This document shows, piece after piece, positions 42,598-51,204 of a stretch of 64,000 nt of DNA (position 1 is its first letter; each line of letters starts with the position of its first letter). Origin of the DNA: Trinickia dinghuensis. GTDB taxonomy: Bacteria > Pseudomonadota > Gammaproteobacteria > Burkholderiales > Burkholderiaceae. Both the position numbers and the translations under genes were made by a program. The DNA is taken from contig NZ_QRGA01000006.1 of NCBI RefSeq assembly GCF_003367175.1, forward strand, positions 1 to 64,000. The letters are read 5' to 3'. The notes beneath the pieces are model-generated. The model searched no databases, was not told the DNA's origin, and worked only from the letters and a program-made list of their open reading frames with translations.

Positions 42598-43764
42598 TTA
42601 GAACTTATGACGAATGCCGACGCGCGCCACGGCCTGCTTCGACGTACTCGAGACGTCGTCCGCACCCGGCACGAAGGCATGATCGAGCGTGGAGCCCGTG
42701 CTGTCGCCCGCGACCTTTTGGAACGCGCCTTGGATGTAGACGTCCGTGCGCTTCGACAGGTTGTAGTCGACCATCAGCCCGAACGTATGAATCTTCGGCT
42801 TCACGCCGCCGAGCGTCGTCTCGTAGTTCTCCATCGTGTAGACGTACTGCGCGCCGATGTACAGCGCGGGCGTCAGCTGATACTTGCCATTCAATTCGAA
42901 GTTCTGGAACTTCAATGCGTTCACCGTCGCGCCGGTGAGCGGGCCTGTCGTCGGCACCAGTGAATCCTTGCTCGTGAAATAGCCCGCATCGGTCGTCGGA
43001 TTGCTGATGTTGGTATTCGTGTAGACGAAGCCGGCAGTCGCGGGCCCGAACGTGTAATTGATGCCGCCGCCGAAGATGCGCAAGCGCGACGAAACGAAGT
43101 TCGCGTCGTTCGTCGCAATCGCGCCGCCTGACGTCACGCCGGGGTTGTTCGCCTGCAAGTATGCCGCGCCGACCAGCAACCCGCCGTTCTGATACTGACC
43201 GCCGAGGCTGTATTGACGGTTGTTCGAGAAGCCCGGATCGTTGCTGAAGCTGTAGGTGCCGCCGAATTGGAGGCCCGAGTAATTCGGGCTCGCGTATTTG
43301 ATCGTATTGTTGACGCGGAACGAGTTGTCCGTGTTGTCGTTGTCCCAGGGGTGGGAGAACAGGTAGCCGGCCCAGTTGCCGTTTGCCGTCGTCGGCGCGA
43401 GATAGTCGACGACCGAGTCGTACTGGCGCCCCAGCGTGACCGTGCCGAAGTCGCTCGACAAGCCGACGTAAGCTTGCCGGCCGAACATGCGGCCGCCTTG
43501 GTTCAAGGCGCCGTTGCTCAGATTGAAGCCGTTTTCCAATTGGAAGATCGCTTTGAGGCCGCCGCCCAGATCCTCCGAGCCTTTCAAGCCCCAACGGCTG
43601 CCCTGGGCATAACCGCTGGTCAACTCGTAGACGTGGCCGCCCTGCACATTGTTCGTGTAATCGAAGCCTTCGTCGAGAACGCCGTACAGCGTCACGCTGC
43701 TTTGCGCGAACGCGGGCATGGCGAAAGCCGACAGCGCAGCAAGAGAAAAGAGGTGCTTTTTCAT
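42598..43764 (-). CDS. OmpC-like general porin
   Basis: A 388-residue outer-membrane porin of the Gram-negative trimeric type common in Burkholderia. The signal peptide is MKKHLFSLAALSAFAMPAFA, followed by QSSVTLYGVLDEGFDYTNN, the standard first beta-strand. GSRWGLKGSEDLGGGLKAIFQLENGF and RQAYVGLSSDFGTVTLGRQYD are strong family marks. The protein ends in ARVGIRHKF, with the C-terminal Phe needed by the BAM complex. The frame is open 60 codons upstream, but the signal peptide fixes the start at 43764. Confidence 0.93.
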   Translation of the reverse strand: MKKHLFSLAALSAFAMPAFAQSSVTLYGVLDEGFDYTNNVQGGHVYELTSGYAQGSRWGLKGSEDLGGGLKAIFQLENGFNLSNGALNQGGRMFGRQAYVGLSSDFGTVTLGRQYDSVVDYLAPTTANGNWAGYLFSHPWDNDNTDNSFRVNNTIKYASPNYSGLQFGGTYSFSNDPGFSNNRQYSLGGQYQNGGLLVGAAYLQANNPGVTSGGAIATNDANFVSSRLRIFGGGINYTFGPATAGFVYTNTNISNPTTDAGYFTSKDSLVPTTGPLTGATVNALKFQNFELNGKYQLTPALYIGAQYVYTMENYETTLGGVKPKIHTFGLMVDYNLSKRTDVYIQGAFQKVAGDSTGSTLDHAFVPGADDVSSTSKQAVARVGIRHKF

Positions 43765-44123
43765 CGAATGCTCCAAGCCGGCAAGTTGATCGGAAAGATC
43801 CTGTTGTCCGGGCGACGTTCGCTTCTTGTCGTTTTTAGGCAGCCGAATCGCGCTAGGTCTCTCGCGTGCCGTTCGTCGTGACGACGGAATGAAAGGATGG
43901 TTGCACGACAATGTCGGCAAGTCCATCGCCCAACGCATAGACAACCGAGGTCGTTGCGATTTGCCAACTAACGGGGCCGCAATGGATTTTCGAGGCCGAT
44001 AGCGATCGGCAAAAAGGTGCGCGTGCCCGGCGTTAACCCCGAGAACGAACTGCCGAAAGCAGTTCTACGGGCGCTACATTGAAATGCAAGTGTAAGAAGT
44101 TAGGCTATTGCTGCCTGTTTCTG
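43765..44123. other. Porin promoter region
   Basis: About 360 bases upstream of the porin and downstream of the exported hypothetical gene (both on the minus strand). It must hold the porin promoter and leader. I see no gene and no clear terminator; the stretch at 44075-44110 is A+T-richer. Confidence 0.4.
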
Positions 44124-44597
44124 CTATTGCGAGTCCGCCGGCTTGCCGGTGTCGATCTGGCAGAAGATCGCCGTGATGAACGGCCCAACGTGATGAACGA
44201 TCGCCGAGCTCCCCCCCGCCTTCACAGCCGCCGCGACCTTGTCGGTCGCACCCAGAACCACTGCGCCGTAGGCGGAATCGGCAAGCAGCTTGCCGTCGCC
44301 TTTCTGGAACATCGGATCGTCTTTCTGATAGCCGACGATCGCGAAGACGCGAAAGCCGAATGCCGTCAAATCGGCGGTGTGGGTAGGGTTGAACGCATTG
44401 ATCGAATTCGGCTCGACGTGCGTGGGATGCGGGTCGATCAAGCTTTGCGATTCCAAAGCGCCGATAAAATCGTGGGCGGGGCGGTCGCAATGCAGCGGTT
44501 CGTCGAGCGCCTGAGCAAGCGCCGGTGTAGACGATGTGGCGGCATAAACGGCAGTCAGAACCAGGCCGATGCGGATAGCGAGGGAGAAACGTTTCAT
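44124..44597 (-). CDS. Exported hypothetical protein
   Basis: A 157-residue protein with a signal peptide (MKRFSLAIRIGLVLTAVYAA, likely cut after ALA near residue 28). The mature part begins QALDEPLHCDRPAHDFIGAL and contains two Cys (one near each end) that may form a disulfide. The mid part SINAFNPTHTADLTAFGFRVFAIVGYQKDDPMF looks globular. No family recognised. Start at 44597 is fixed by the signal peptide; the frame is open further upstream. Confidence 0.65.
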   Translation of the reverse strand: MKRFSLAIRIGLVLTAVYAATSSTPALAQALDEPLHCDRPAHDFIGALESQSLIDPHPTHVEPNSINAFNPTHTADLTAFGFRVFAIVGYQKDDPMFQKGDGKLLADSAYGAVVLGATDKVAAAVKAGGSSAIVHHVGPFITAIFCQIDTGKPADSQ

Positions 44598-44768
44598 GGT
44601 GGCGGTTGCGCTCGGGGAGGACCGAGCGGGATCACGAGTTCGGATTGGCACGTTGCACACGGCGTGCCGCATCCCATTCAGGCGCAAGAGCGGCACTTTA
44701 CCGCGTTTGGCGAAGGGCCGCCCGACGCATGGGCTGGTCCGCCAACGGCCGCGGGTTCGGCGCGAGCA

Positions 44769-46247
44769 TCAGATAGGCACTACGGTCCGCCCCGCCAACT
44801 CCCCCAGCCTGCGCACCGCTGCCTCCAATTCGCTCGTCCAACGATTGCCCGCATTCAAGCGCAGGCAATCGTCGAACGCGCCGTTCTCGCCGAATAGATG
44901 ACCGGGCGTGAAACTGATCCCTTCGGCCCGCGCTTGCTCGAACAGCACACGCGTGCTGGGCATCCTCCCATCGATCTCGGGGAGTTTTGCCCAAAGCACC
45001 AGACCGCCGAGAGGATCCGTCACCTCCGTTCCCTCGGGGAAGTACCGCAAAACGGCTTCGCGCAGCGCGTGCTGCTGACTTTTCAACGCAGCCTTCAAGC
45101 GCCGCAGATGCAGCGCGTAACCGCCCGTCGCCAGCAACTCCGCGACCGCCGCTTGCTGCAGCTCGGCGGTCGCCATGCTCGTCGTGTACTTGAGCGCTTT
45201 GACGCGCTCCGTAAAACGCCCGCCCGCGATCCAGCCCAATCGCAACCCCGGACATAGGCTTTTCGAAAATCCGCCGCAAAGCAAGACGTTGCCGTGCGCA
45301 TCGTCGAACGCGCGCACGGGCCGCGGCCGCGTTTCGCCGAAACACAGATCGCCGAAGATGTCGTCTTCGATCAGCGGCACGTCATGCTCGCGCAAGAGTT
45401 CCACGAGCGAGCGCTTCGCCGCGTCGCTCGGCACGCTGCCGAGCGGATTGTTGCCGTTCGCGACCGTCACCACGGCTTTGATCGGCACGCCATCGTCGAG
45501 CGCCTGTCTCAAGGCATCGACATCGATGCCCGTCCGCGGCTTGCATGGAATCGGATACGCGCGCATTTCCAGCGCTCGCAACATCTGCAGGAGAGCGAAG
45601 TAAGTGGGCGATTCGACGGCGACGACGTCGCCGGGACGAGCCACCGCCCGCAATGCCAGATTCAATGCCTCGACGCAGCCGTTCGTCACGACGAGTTCTT
45701 CCGGATCGAGCTCGCAGGCGTATCGCATGGCCTGCCGCGCGATCTGCGCGCGCAGCGCCGGATACCCGGTGCCGCGCACGTGCGAGCCGACCAGATCGCG
45801 GTGCTGGTAGGCGAGCCGGCGCAATAGCACACTGAAGCGCTCGACGGGATAAAGCGACGTTTCCGCCGAAGCCAGGTCGAGCCGAACGGCTGTGGGCGCC
45901 CCCGCAATCGCCAGATGGTCGCGGGCCTGCGCGTCGATTTCGGGCACGGGCTTCGACCATCGGCCCGCACTGCCGGCTTTCGCCTCGCCTACACCGCTTG
46001 CCCGCTTGCTGCGCCGCGCGCGCGGCGCGACGAAATAACCCGAGCGCGGCCGCGCTTCGATATGCCCGCGCGTCTCCAGCCAGCGCAGTGCCTGCAGCGC
46101 CGTCGACATGCTGACGCCATGCTGAGCCGCGAGCGTGCGCACCGACGGCAAGCGCGTGCCCGCCGCCATCGCCGCCTGTTCGATCCCGGCCCAAAGCCGT
46201 TGCGCCAATTGGAGGTACAGGGGCGTATCGTGCTCGGCGGAATCCAT
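44769..46247 (-). CDS. MocR-type regulator (GntR plus aminotransferase)
   Basis: A 492-residue MocR/PdxR-type protein. Residues 10-75 form a GntR winged helix: LYLQLAQRLWAGIEQAAMAAGTRLPSVRTLAAQHGVS. A linker with basic residues follows, then a fold-type I aminotransferase domain with VTNGCVEALNLALRAVARPGDVV and the PLP Lys329 in GGFSKSLCPGLRLGW. Such proteins sense PLP or an amino compound and control a neighbour, often the divergent gene; here that is the threonine aldolase. Start at 46247 is preferred over the frame's upstream extension. A 9-bp inverted repeat lies just upstream. Confidence 0.87.
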   Translation of the reverse strand: MDSAEHDTPLYLQLAQRLWAGIEQAAMAAGTRLPSVRTLAAQHGVSMSTALQALRWLETRGHIEARPRSGYFVAPRARRSKRASGVGEAKAGSAGRWSKPVPEIDAQARDHLAIAGAPTAVRLDLASAETSLYPVERFSVLLRRLAYQHRDLVGSHVRGTGYPALRAQIARQAMRYACELDPEELVVTNGCVEALNLALRAVARPGDVVAVESPTYFALLQMLRALEMRAYPIPCKPRTGIDVDALRQALDDGVPIKAVVTVANGNNPLGSVPSDAAKRSLVELLREHDVPLIEDDIFGDLCFGETRPRPVRAFDDAHGNVLLCGGFSKSLCPGLRLGWIAGGRFTERVKALKYTTSMATAELQQAAVAELLATGGYALHLRRLKAALKSQQHALREAVLRYFPEGTEVTDPLGGLVLWAKLPEIDGRMPSTRVLFEQARAEGISFTPGHLFGENGAFDDCLRLNAGNRWTSELEAAVRRLGELAGRTVVPI

Positions 46248-46270
46248 GGCGGTAGAAGAAGAATCGGGAA

Positions 46271-46290
46271 AATCTGTTATGTAACAGATT
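46271..46290. promoter_or_regulatory. Operator-like inverted repeat, MocR site
   Basis: AATCTGTTA and TAACAGATT are perfect 9-bp complements around TG, lying 24 bases before the MocR gene start and 100 bases before the aldolase start. A related half, CCTGTTGTGTA, follows near 46296. The site is well placed for auto-repression and control of the divergent gene. The 9-base direct repeat GCACTGATA occurs at 46339 and 46371. Confidence 0.55.
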
Positions 46291-46390
46291 CGACCCTGTT
46301 GTGTATAGGGACGGGGCACGCGTCATGCCATCATGGGTGCACTGATACGGCACCACCGATAACTCGGATAGCACTGATAGGAGATCGACC

Positions 46391-47422
46391 ATGGAAGCAG
46401 CAGCACTGAAATACGACTTTCGCAGCGATACGGTCACGCGCCCCGGCGCCGCGATGCGCGCCGCCATGGCCTCGGCCGAGGTCGGCGACGACGTGTTCGG
46501 CGACGATCCCACGATCAAGCAGCTCGAAGCGCGGATGGCCGAGACCATCGGCAAGGAAGCGGCCGTGTTCGTCCCGTCCGGCACGCAGTCGAATCTGATC
46601 GCACTGATGACCCATTGCGAGCGCGGCGACGAATACATCGTGGGCCAGCAAGCGCATTGCTACCGGTGGGAAGCCGGCGGCGCGGCCGTGCTCGGCAGCA
46701 TTCAGCCGCAGCCGCTCGAGAACGCGGCAAACGGCACGATCCCCCTCGCCCATATCGAAGCGGCCATCAAGCCCGACGATCCGCACTTCGCACGCACGCG
46801 CCTGCTCGCGCTCGAAAACACGATCGGCGGCAAGATCCTGCCCTCCGACTACGTACAAGCCGCGACGACGCTGGCCAAGCGTCACGGCCTTGCGTGCCAT
46901 CTCGACGGGGCGCGGCTGTTCAACGCCGCCGTGGCGCTTGGCGTGCCGGCCGCCACGCTCGCGCAGCCGTTCGACACGGTGTCGGTCTGCCTCTCGAAGG
47001 GCCTTGGCGCGCCCGTCGGCTCCGTGCTCGTCGGCTCCAAGGCGGCGATCGCCCGCGCGCGCCGTCTGCGCAAGATGCTCGGCGGCGGCATGCGGCAAGC
47101 CGGCATCCTTGCCGCGGCCGGCATTTACGCGCTCGAACACAACGTCGAGCGGCTCGCGCAAGACCACGCGAACGCCCGCGCCCTGGCGCAAGGCTTGGCC
47201 AAGCTGCCCGGGCTGACCGTCGCCCAGCCCGATACGAACATCGTGTTCGTCGACATCGAGCCGTCGATCGGCCCCGCGTTCGCCGCGCATCTCGCGCAGC
47301 ACGGGATCGGCGTCGTGTCGATGTACGGCTCCACGCGTCAACGCTGGGTCACGCACCTCGACGTCGATGCGAACGCCGTCGATTACGCCCTCTCGATTGC
47401 TTCGCAGCTTCTGGCGCGGTAG
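46391..47422 (+). CDS. ltaE: Low-specificity L-threonine aldolase
   Basis: A 343-residue PLP enzyme that splits L-threonine or L-allo-threonine to glycine and acetaldehyde. Family marks are FRSDTVTRPGAAMRAAMASAEVGDDVFGDDPT, FVPSGTQSNLIALMTHC, LDGARLFNAAVALG, and the PLP Lys203 in VSVCLSKGLGAPVGS. GGAG precedes the ATG. Divergent from the MocR regulator, which probably controls it. Confidence 0.92.
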   Translation: MEAAALKYDFRSDTVTRPGAAMRAAMASAEVGDDVFGDDPTIKQLEARMAETIGKEAAVFVPSGTQSNLIALMTHCERGDEYIVGQQAHCYRWEAGGAAVLGSIQPQPLENAANGTIPLAHIEAAIKPDDPHFARTRLLALENTIGGKILPSDYVQAATTLAKRHGLACHLDGARLFNAAVALGVPAATLAQPFDTVSVCLSKGLGAPVGSVLVGSKAAIARARRLRKMLGGGMRQAGILAAAGIYALEHNVERLAQDHANARALAQGLAKLPGLTVAQPDTNIVFVDIEPSIGPAFAAHLAQHGIGVVSMYGSTRQRWVTHLDVDANAVDYALSIASQLLAR

Positions 47423-47498
47423 CGACGGGCAGGGTCGAACAAACCCATTTCGCTGCACGCACGACCTATCACCATCGATCCAATGAGAAGCCACGCCT

Positions 47499-48275
47499 AT
47501 GCAAGCCGATAATTTTTCCCTGACCGAGTATCTCCATCGAATCGACTACACGGGAACGCCGAAAGCCGACATCGAAACCGTTGCGCGCATGATGCGGCGC
47601 CAGCTCTTTTCCGTACCGTTCGAAAACCTGGACGTGCAAGCGGGCAAGATCGTCTCGCTGGTGCCTGAGGAAATCGTCGACAAGATCGTGAACCGCAAGC
47701 GCGGAGGCTACTGCTACGAAGTCAACGGCCTGTTCGCGATGGCGCTCGAATCGCTCGGCATCTCCTATCGATTTGCCGCGGCGCGGCCGATGATCTATCC
47801 GGCGCGCCGGCCGCGCACGCATATGGTGCTCGTGCTCACGCTCGGCGGCGAGCAATGGCTGTGCGATCTGGGCTTCGGCAGCTACGGCATCCGCGCCCCG
47901 ATGCGCCTCGACGCCTTGGACGTCGAAATCGCCCAGGACGACGACACGTTCATGCTGAGCCTGGGCGACGACGGCTTCTACTTGCTGCGCGCCAAAGTCA
48001 ATGGAGAATGGGAAAACCAATATGCCTTCGATCTTTCGTCTCAGGAGTGGGTCGATTTCGTCCCGGCCAATTATCTGAATTCGACGCATCCCGAAGCGCT
48101 TTTCGTACGAATGATCGTCGTCGTGCTCATGACGGAAGCCGGTCGTAAGATCCTGGGCGGCGACAGCTTCAAAATCGTCGCCCACGGCCGCACGGAAAAG
48201 CGTACGGTGGCACCTGACGAGTTACCCGACCTTCTCGCCCGCGAGTTCGGGTTGACAATGCCGGCCCGCACCTAG
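47499..48275 (+). CDS. nat: Arylamine N-acetyltransferase
   Basis: A 258-residue acetyltransferase that moves acetyl from acetyl-CoA to arylamines or hydrazines. The catalytic triad is visible: Cys72 in RGGYCYEVN, His108 in RTHMVL, Asp123 in LCDLGFGSYG. FSVPFENLDVQAGK near residues 37-50 is typical. The length is a little under the usual 270-290. No clear operon partner; the ECF41 gene follows after 105 bases. Confidence 0.92.
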   Translation: MQADNFSLTEYLHRIDYTGTPKADIETVARMMRRQLFSVPFENLDVQAGKIVSLVPEEIVDKIVNRKRGGYCYEVNGLFAMALESLGISYRFAAARPMIYPARRPRTHMVLVLTLGGEQWLCDLGFGSYGIRAPMRLDALDVEIAQDDDTFMLSLGDDGFYLLRAKVNGEWENQYAFDLSSQEWVDFVPANYLNSTHPEALFVRMIVVVLMTEAGRKILGGDSFKIVAHGRTEKRTVAPDELPDLLAREFGLTMPART

Positions 48276-48295
48276 GCAATCGAGCTCGAGCGATC

Positions 48296-48322
48296 TGTCA
48301 CAAAAGGGGGCCGTGGGTCGTC
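48296..48322 (+). promoter_or_regulatory. ECF41 autoregulated promoter
   Basis: TGTCACA (48296-48302) and CGTC (48319-48322) are 16 bases apart, the recognition sequence known for ECF41 sigma factors. It lies about 60 bases before the sigma gene, so the sigma factor should drive its own transcription. The identical layout is found at 49318. Confidence 0.8.
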
Positions 48323-48380
48323 TAAGGTCGGTGGGGCGCCGTTACGCCCTCCCGCACCACTCCATCAAGACGACGACGAT

Positions 48381-49283
48381 ATGACGACCGCACCCTCTCG
48401 CTCACCCGCCGCCCCCGATCCGTTCGACGCGCTGCGGGGGAGGCTGTTCTCGGTGGCGTACCGCATGCTCGGCACGCGCGCCGACGCCGAAGACATCGTG
48501 CAAGACGCGTGGCTGCGGTGGCAGCAGAACACCGACCGCGCGGCCGTGCAGTCGGCCGAGGCCTGGCTCGTCACGATCGTGACGCGGCTGTCAATTGACC
48601 GCCTGCGGGCTGCGAAGGTCGAACGAGAAGCCTATATCGGCTGGTGGCTGCCGGAGCCGCTGGTCGAAGCGGCCGACGAACGCACGCCCGAAGCGGCCAT
48701 CGAGCTGGCGAGCGATCTATCGATCGCGTTGCTGTGGGTGCTCGAACGGCTATCCGTGGAAGAACGCGCCGCGTTCTTGCTGCGCCAAGTGTTCGACCAC
48801 GATTACGACGAAATCGCCGCTCTGCTCGGCAAAACCGAGGCCGCGTGCCGGCAAATGGTCCATCGCGCCTCGGAGCGCGTCCAGCAAACGCGCACGCGCT
48901 TCGACGTGCCGCCCGACGCGCACCGGCGTGTCGTCGAGAAATTCGTGGCGGCCGCGCAGTCGGGCCAACGCGATGCCATCCAAGCGCTGCTGGCCGAGGA
49001 CGTGGAATTGGTAGGCGACGGCGGCGGCAAGGTCCCGGCGCTCTCCAAAGTGCTGCATGGCGCCTTTCGGATCGCCAATCTGTTCTGGGTCACGGGGAGG
49101 CGCTTCGGTTCGACCGCGGTCTACCGCCATGCGCTCATCAACGGCCAACCTGGGGTGCTGCGCTACATCGACGGCAAACTCGAATCGGCGATGGCGTTCG
49201 CGACCGACGGCGAGCGCGTCGTCGGCATCTACGCCATGCGCAACCCGGACAAGCTCGCGCACATTCCCCAATCGCTGTCGTAG
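48381..49283 (+). CDS. ECF41 family sigma factor with fused C-terminal domain
   Basis: A 300-residue extracytoplasmic-function sigma factor. Sigma region 2 (about 14-80) has RLFSVAYRMLGTRADAEDIVQDAWLRW; region 4 (about 110-170) has RLSVEERAAFLLRQVFDHDYDEIAALLGKTEAACRQMVHRA. A SnoaL-like C-terminal domain takes the place of an anti-sigma factor. All three ECF41 marks are present: WLPEP (89-93), DGGGK (213-217) and NPDKL near the end. In this family the C-terminal part both activates and inhibits the sigma. Upstream and downstream promoters with TGTCACA-N16-CGTC show the predicted regulon. Confidence 0.93.
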   Translation: MTTAPSRSPAAPDPFDALRGRLFSVAYRMLGTRADAEDIVQDAWLRWQQNTDRAAVQSAEAWLVTIVTRLSIDRLRAAKVEREAYIGWWLPEPLVEAADERTPEAAIELASDLSIALLWVLERLSVEERAAFLLRQVFDHDYDEIAALLGKTEAACRQMVHRASERVQQTRTRFDVPPDAHRRVVEKFVAAAQSGQRDAIQALLAEDVELVGDGGGKVPALSKVLHGAFRIANLFWVTGRRFGSTAVYRHALINGQPGVLRYIDGKLESAMAFATDGERVVGIYAMRNPDKLAHIPQSLS

Positions 49284-49317
49284 CGAAAACGCAGTCGTCG
49301 TAAAAAACCGCGGGACC

Positions 49318-49344
49318 TGTCACAGGCACGCAAAACGCCACGTC
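49318..49344 (+). promoter_or_regulatory. ECF41-dependent promoter of the CxxC protein gene
   Basis: TGTCACA (49318-49324) and CGTC (49341-49344) with the same 16-base gap as at 48296. It lies between the sigma gene and its neighbour and would give the neighbour its own sigma-dependent transcript. Confidence 0.82.
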
Positions 49345-49401
49345 TTGGAAGCATGGACGCCGCATAGGGCAGCGCTCCGCTTCCAACCGAAAGGCAACGC
49401 C

Positions 49402-49854
49402 ATGACACATACCGCTCGCATCAACTATTCCCAGCTCGCGCCTACGGCTTTTCGCAATCTGTACCAGCTGTCGTCCGGCTTGCGCCGCGATCTGCTCGGA
49501 CATCGTCTCGTCGATTTGGTCTTGCTGCGCGTGTCGCAGATCAACGGCTGCGCGTATTGCATCGACATGCACTGGCGCGATCTGATCAAGATGGAAGCCG
49601 ACCCTCGGCATCTGAACGCCGTCGCGGGATGGCGCGAAGCGCCCTTCTTCGACGAGCGCGAGCGGGCGGCGCTCGAATGGGCCGAACTGGTGACGAACGT
49701 ACCGCACACCGATCCGAGCGACGAAGCGTTCGCGCGGCTGCGCAAGCAGTTCAGCGACGAGGAAATCGCCGAACTCGGATTCGTCATCGTGACGATCACC
49801 GCCTGGAATCTGCTCAACGTGAGCTTCAGGAATCCGGTGCCGGAGAAGGTTTAA
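49402..49854 (+). CDS. Carboxymuconolactone decarboxylase/AhpD-like protein
   Basis: A 150-residue protein of the CMD/AhpD family. The CxxC redox site with downstream His is CAYCIDMHWRD (Cys50, Cys53, His57). It is the type of gene most often linked with ECF41 sigma factors, and likely reduces peroxides or acts as a small disulfide reductase. Start at ATG 49402 with AAAGGC upstream; preceded by its own ECF41 promoter. Confidence 0.88.
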   Translation: MTHTARINYSQLAPTAFRNLYQLSSGLRRDLLGHRLVDLVLLRVSQINGCAYCIDMHWRDLIKMEADPRHLNAVAGWREAPFFDERERAALEWAELVTNVPHTDPSDEAFARLRKQFSDEEIAELGFVIVTITAWNLLNVSFRNPVPEKV

Positions 49855-50063
49855 GCAGGTCGAGCAGCGAGGCGTTCGCCCCCGGCGATATCGCGGGGGC
49901 GAACGCGACGTCGAGCGTTTTCGCCGCAATCGACTCAGAACATTCGCATTATTGCCCTGTCGTCGAAAATCAGTTCGCCCCCGCCGCAACCCAATCTTTC
50001 TTTTTCATTACAATCGCACGCGTACTAAACCGCGCCCAATGCACCGGCCGCAACCGATACGCC

Positions 50064-51155
50064 ATGCAACCATCCCACGCACGCCTGCTCGAACTCGATT
50101 TCTTCCGCGGTCTCGTCATGCTCGTCATCGTCGTCGATCACATCGGCGGCAGCCTGCTGTCGCGATTGACTTTGCACGCCTATGCATTCAACGATGCCGC
50201 GGACGTGTTCGTCTTCTTGGGGGGATACGCGGCAGCCTGCGCCTACCTCTCACTCGAAGCCAGGCGCGGCGAGCGAGCGGCACGGCAACGCTTTGCAAGA
50301 CGCGCGGGCGAGCTATACCGCGGCTTTCTCGTCACGGCCGCCTTGATGCTCGCCATCAGCGCCGTCTTCGCCGCGGCGCGCGTCGATGCGCCCAACCTCG
50401 CCGCGCGCGATCTGCGCGATCTCATCGCCATGCCGGCACAAACACTCTGGGACGTCGTATCGCTCAGACGCCAGCCCTATCTCGCCTCGGTTCTGCCGAT
50501 GTATGTCGGGTTCGCCCTCGCCACGCCACTCGTCGTACCGCTCGCCACGCGCAAGCCCTGGCCGCTGCTCGCCGCGAGTGCGGCCGTGTGGGGTGCCGCG
50601 GGCCAGGCCGCGAATTGGCTGCCGTCGGTCGATCAGGCATCGTGGCACTTCAACCCGCTCGCGTGGCAATTCGTCTTCGTCCTCGGCGCACTCGCGCGCT
50701 GCCAGCCGTTCTACCAGCGGATCCGGGCGGTGCGCGGCGCCAGCGCGCTCAGCGCGGCAGCGATCGGCATCGTGCTCTACCTTGCGTCGATCAAGCTCAT
50801 GGGGGCGAACGACTGGCGCGCCTTCGCCTCCAAGCCCGACGTCGGCTGGCTTCGCGTGGTCAACTTCGTGGCGATCGCATGGCTGGCAGCCGAGATGACG
50901 TGCCGGGGCTGGGTCGGCTGGCTTGCGCGCAAACTCGGATGGATCAATCGCATCGGACGCGCGGGACTCGTTTCGTTCGTCGCGGGCGCGGGAATTTCAC
51001 TCGTCGTCGATTCGATCCTCTATGCGCTCACCGGCGGGCGCCTGCATGTGCCGCTCGGGCTTGTCGCCGACGCCGCCGCAATCCTCGCGCTCACCGCGGC
51101 CTCCCACTTGCACGCGCGGCCGGCCCCTGCCCGCATGGCCGCCGCGGCGTCGTAA
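50064..51155 (+). CDS. OpgC-like membrane acyltransferase
   Basis: A 363-residue protein with about ten transmembrane segments, resembling OpgC, which adds succinyl groups to osmoregulated periplasmic glucans. It begins RLLELDFFRGLVMLVIVVDHIGG, a typical acyltransferase-3-like start with Arg, Asp and His near the membrane. FNDAADVFVFLGGYAAACAY and WHFNPLAWQFVFVLGAL follow. Start ATG 50064; the frame is open upstream but without coding character. No opgGH gene is in the window, so the acceptor is unproven. Confidence 0.8.
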   Translation: MQPSHARLLELDFFRGLVMLVIVVDHIGGSLLSRLTLHAYAFNDAADVFVFLGGYAAACAYLSLEARRGERAARQRFARRAGELYRGFLVTAALMLAISAVFAAARVDAPNLAARDLRDLIAMPAQTLWDVVSLRRQPYLASVLPMYVGFALATPLVVPLATRKPWPLLAASAAVWGAAGQAANWLPSVDQASWHFNPLAWQFVFVLGALARCQPFYQRIRAVRGASALSAAAIGIVLYLASIKLMGANDWRAFASKPDVGWLRVVNFVAIAWLAAEMTCRGWVGWLARKLGWINRIGRAGLVSFVAGAGISLVVDSILYALTGGRLHVPLGLVADAAAILALTAASHLHARPAPARMAAAAS

Positions 51156-51204
51156 CGCCGGAACATCCGAGTTCACGCTGGCGCGGCGCGCCGTGCCGTC
51201 CGCC

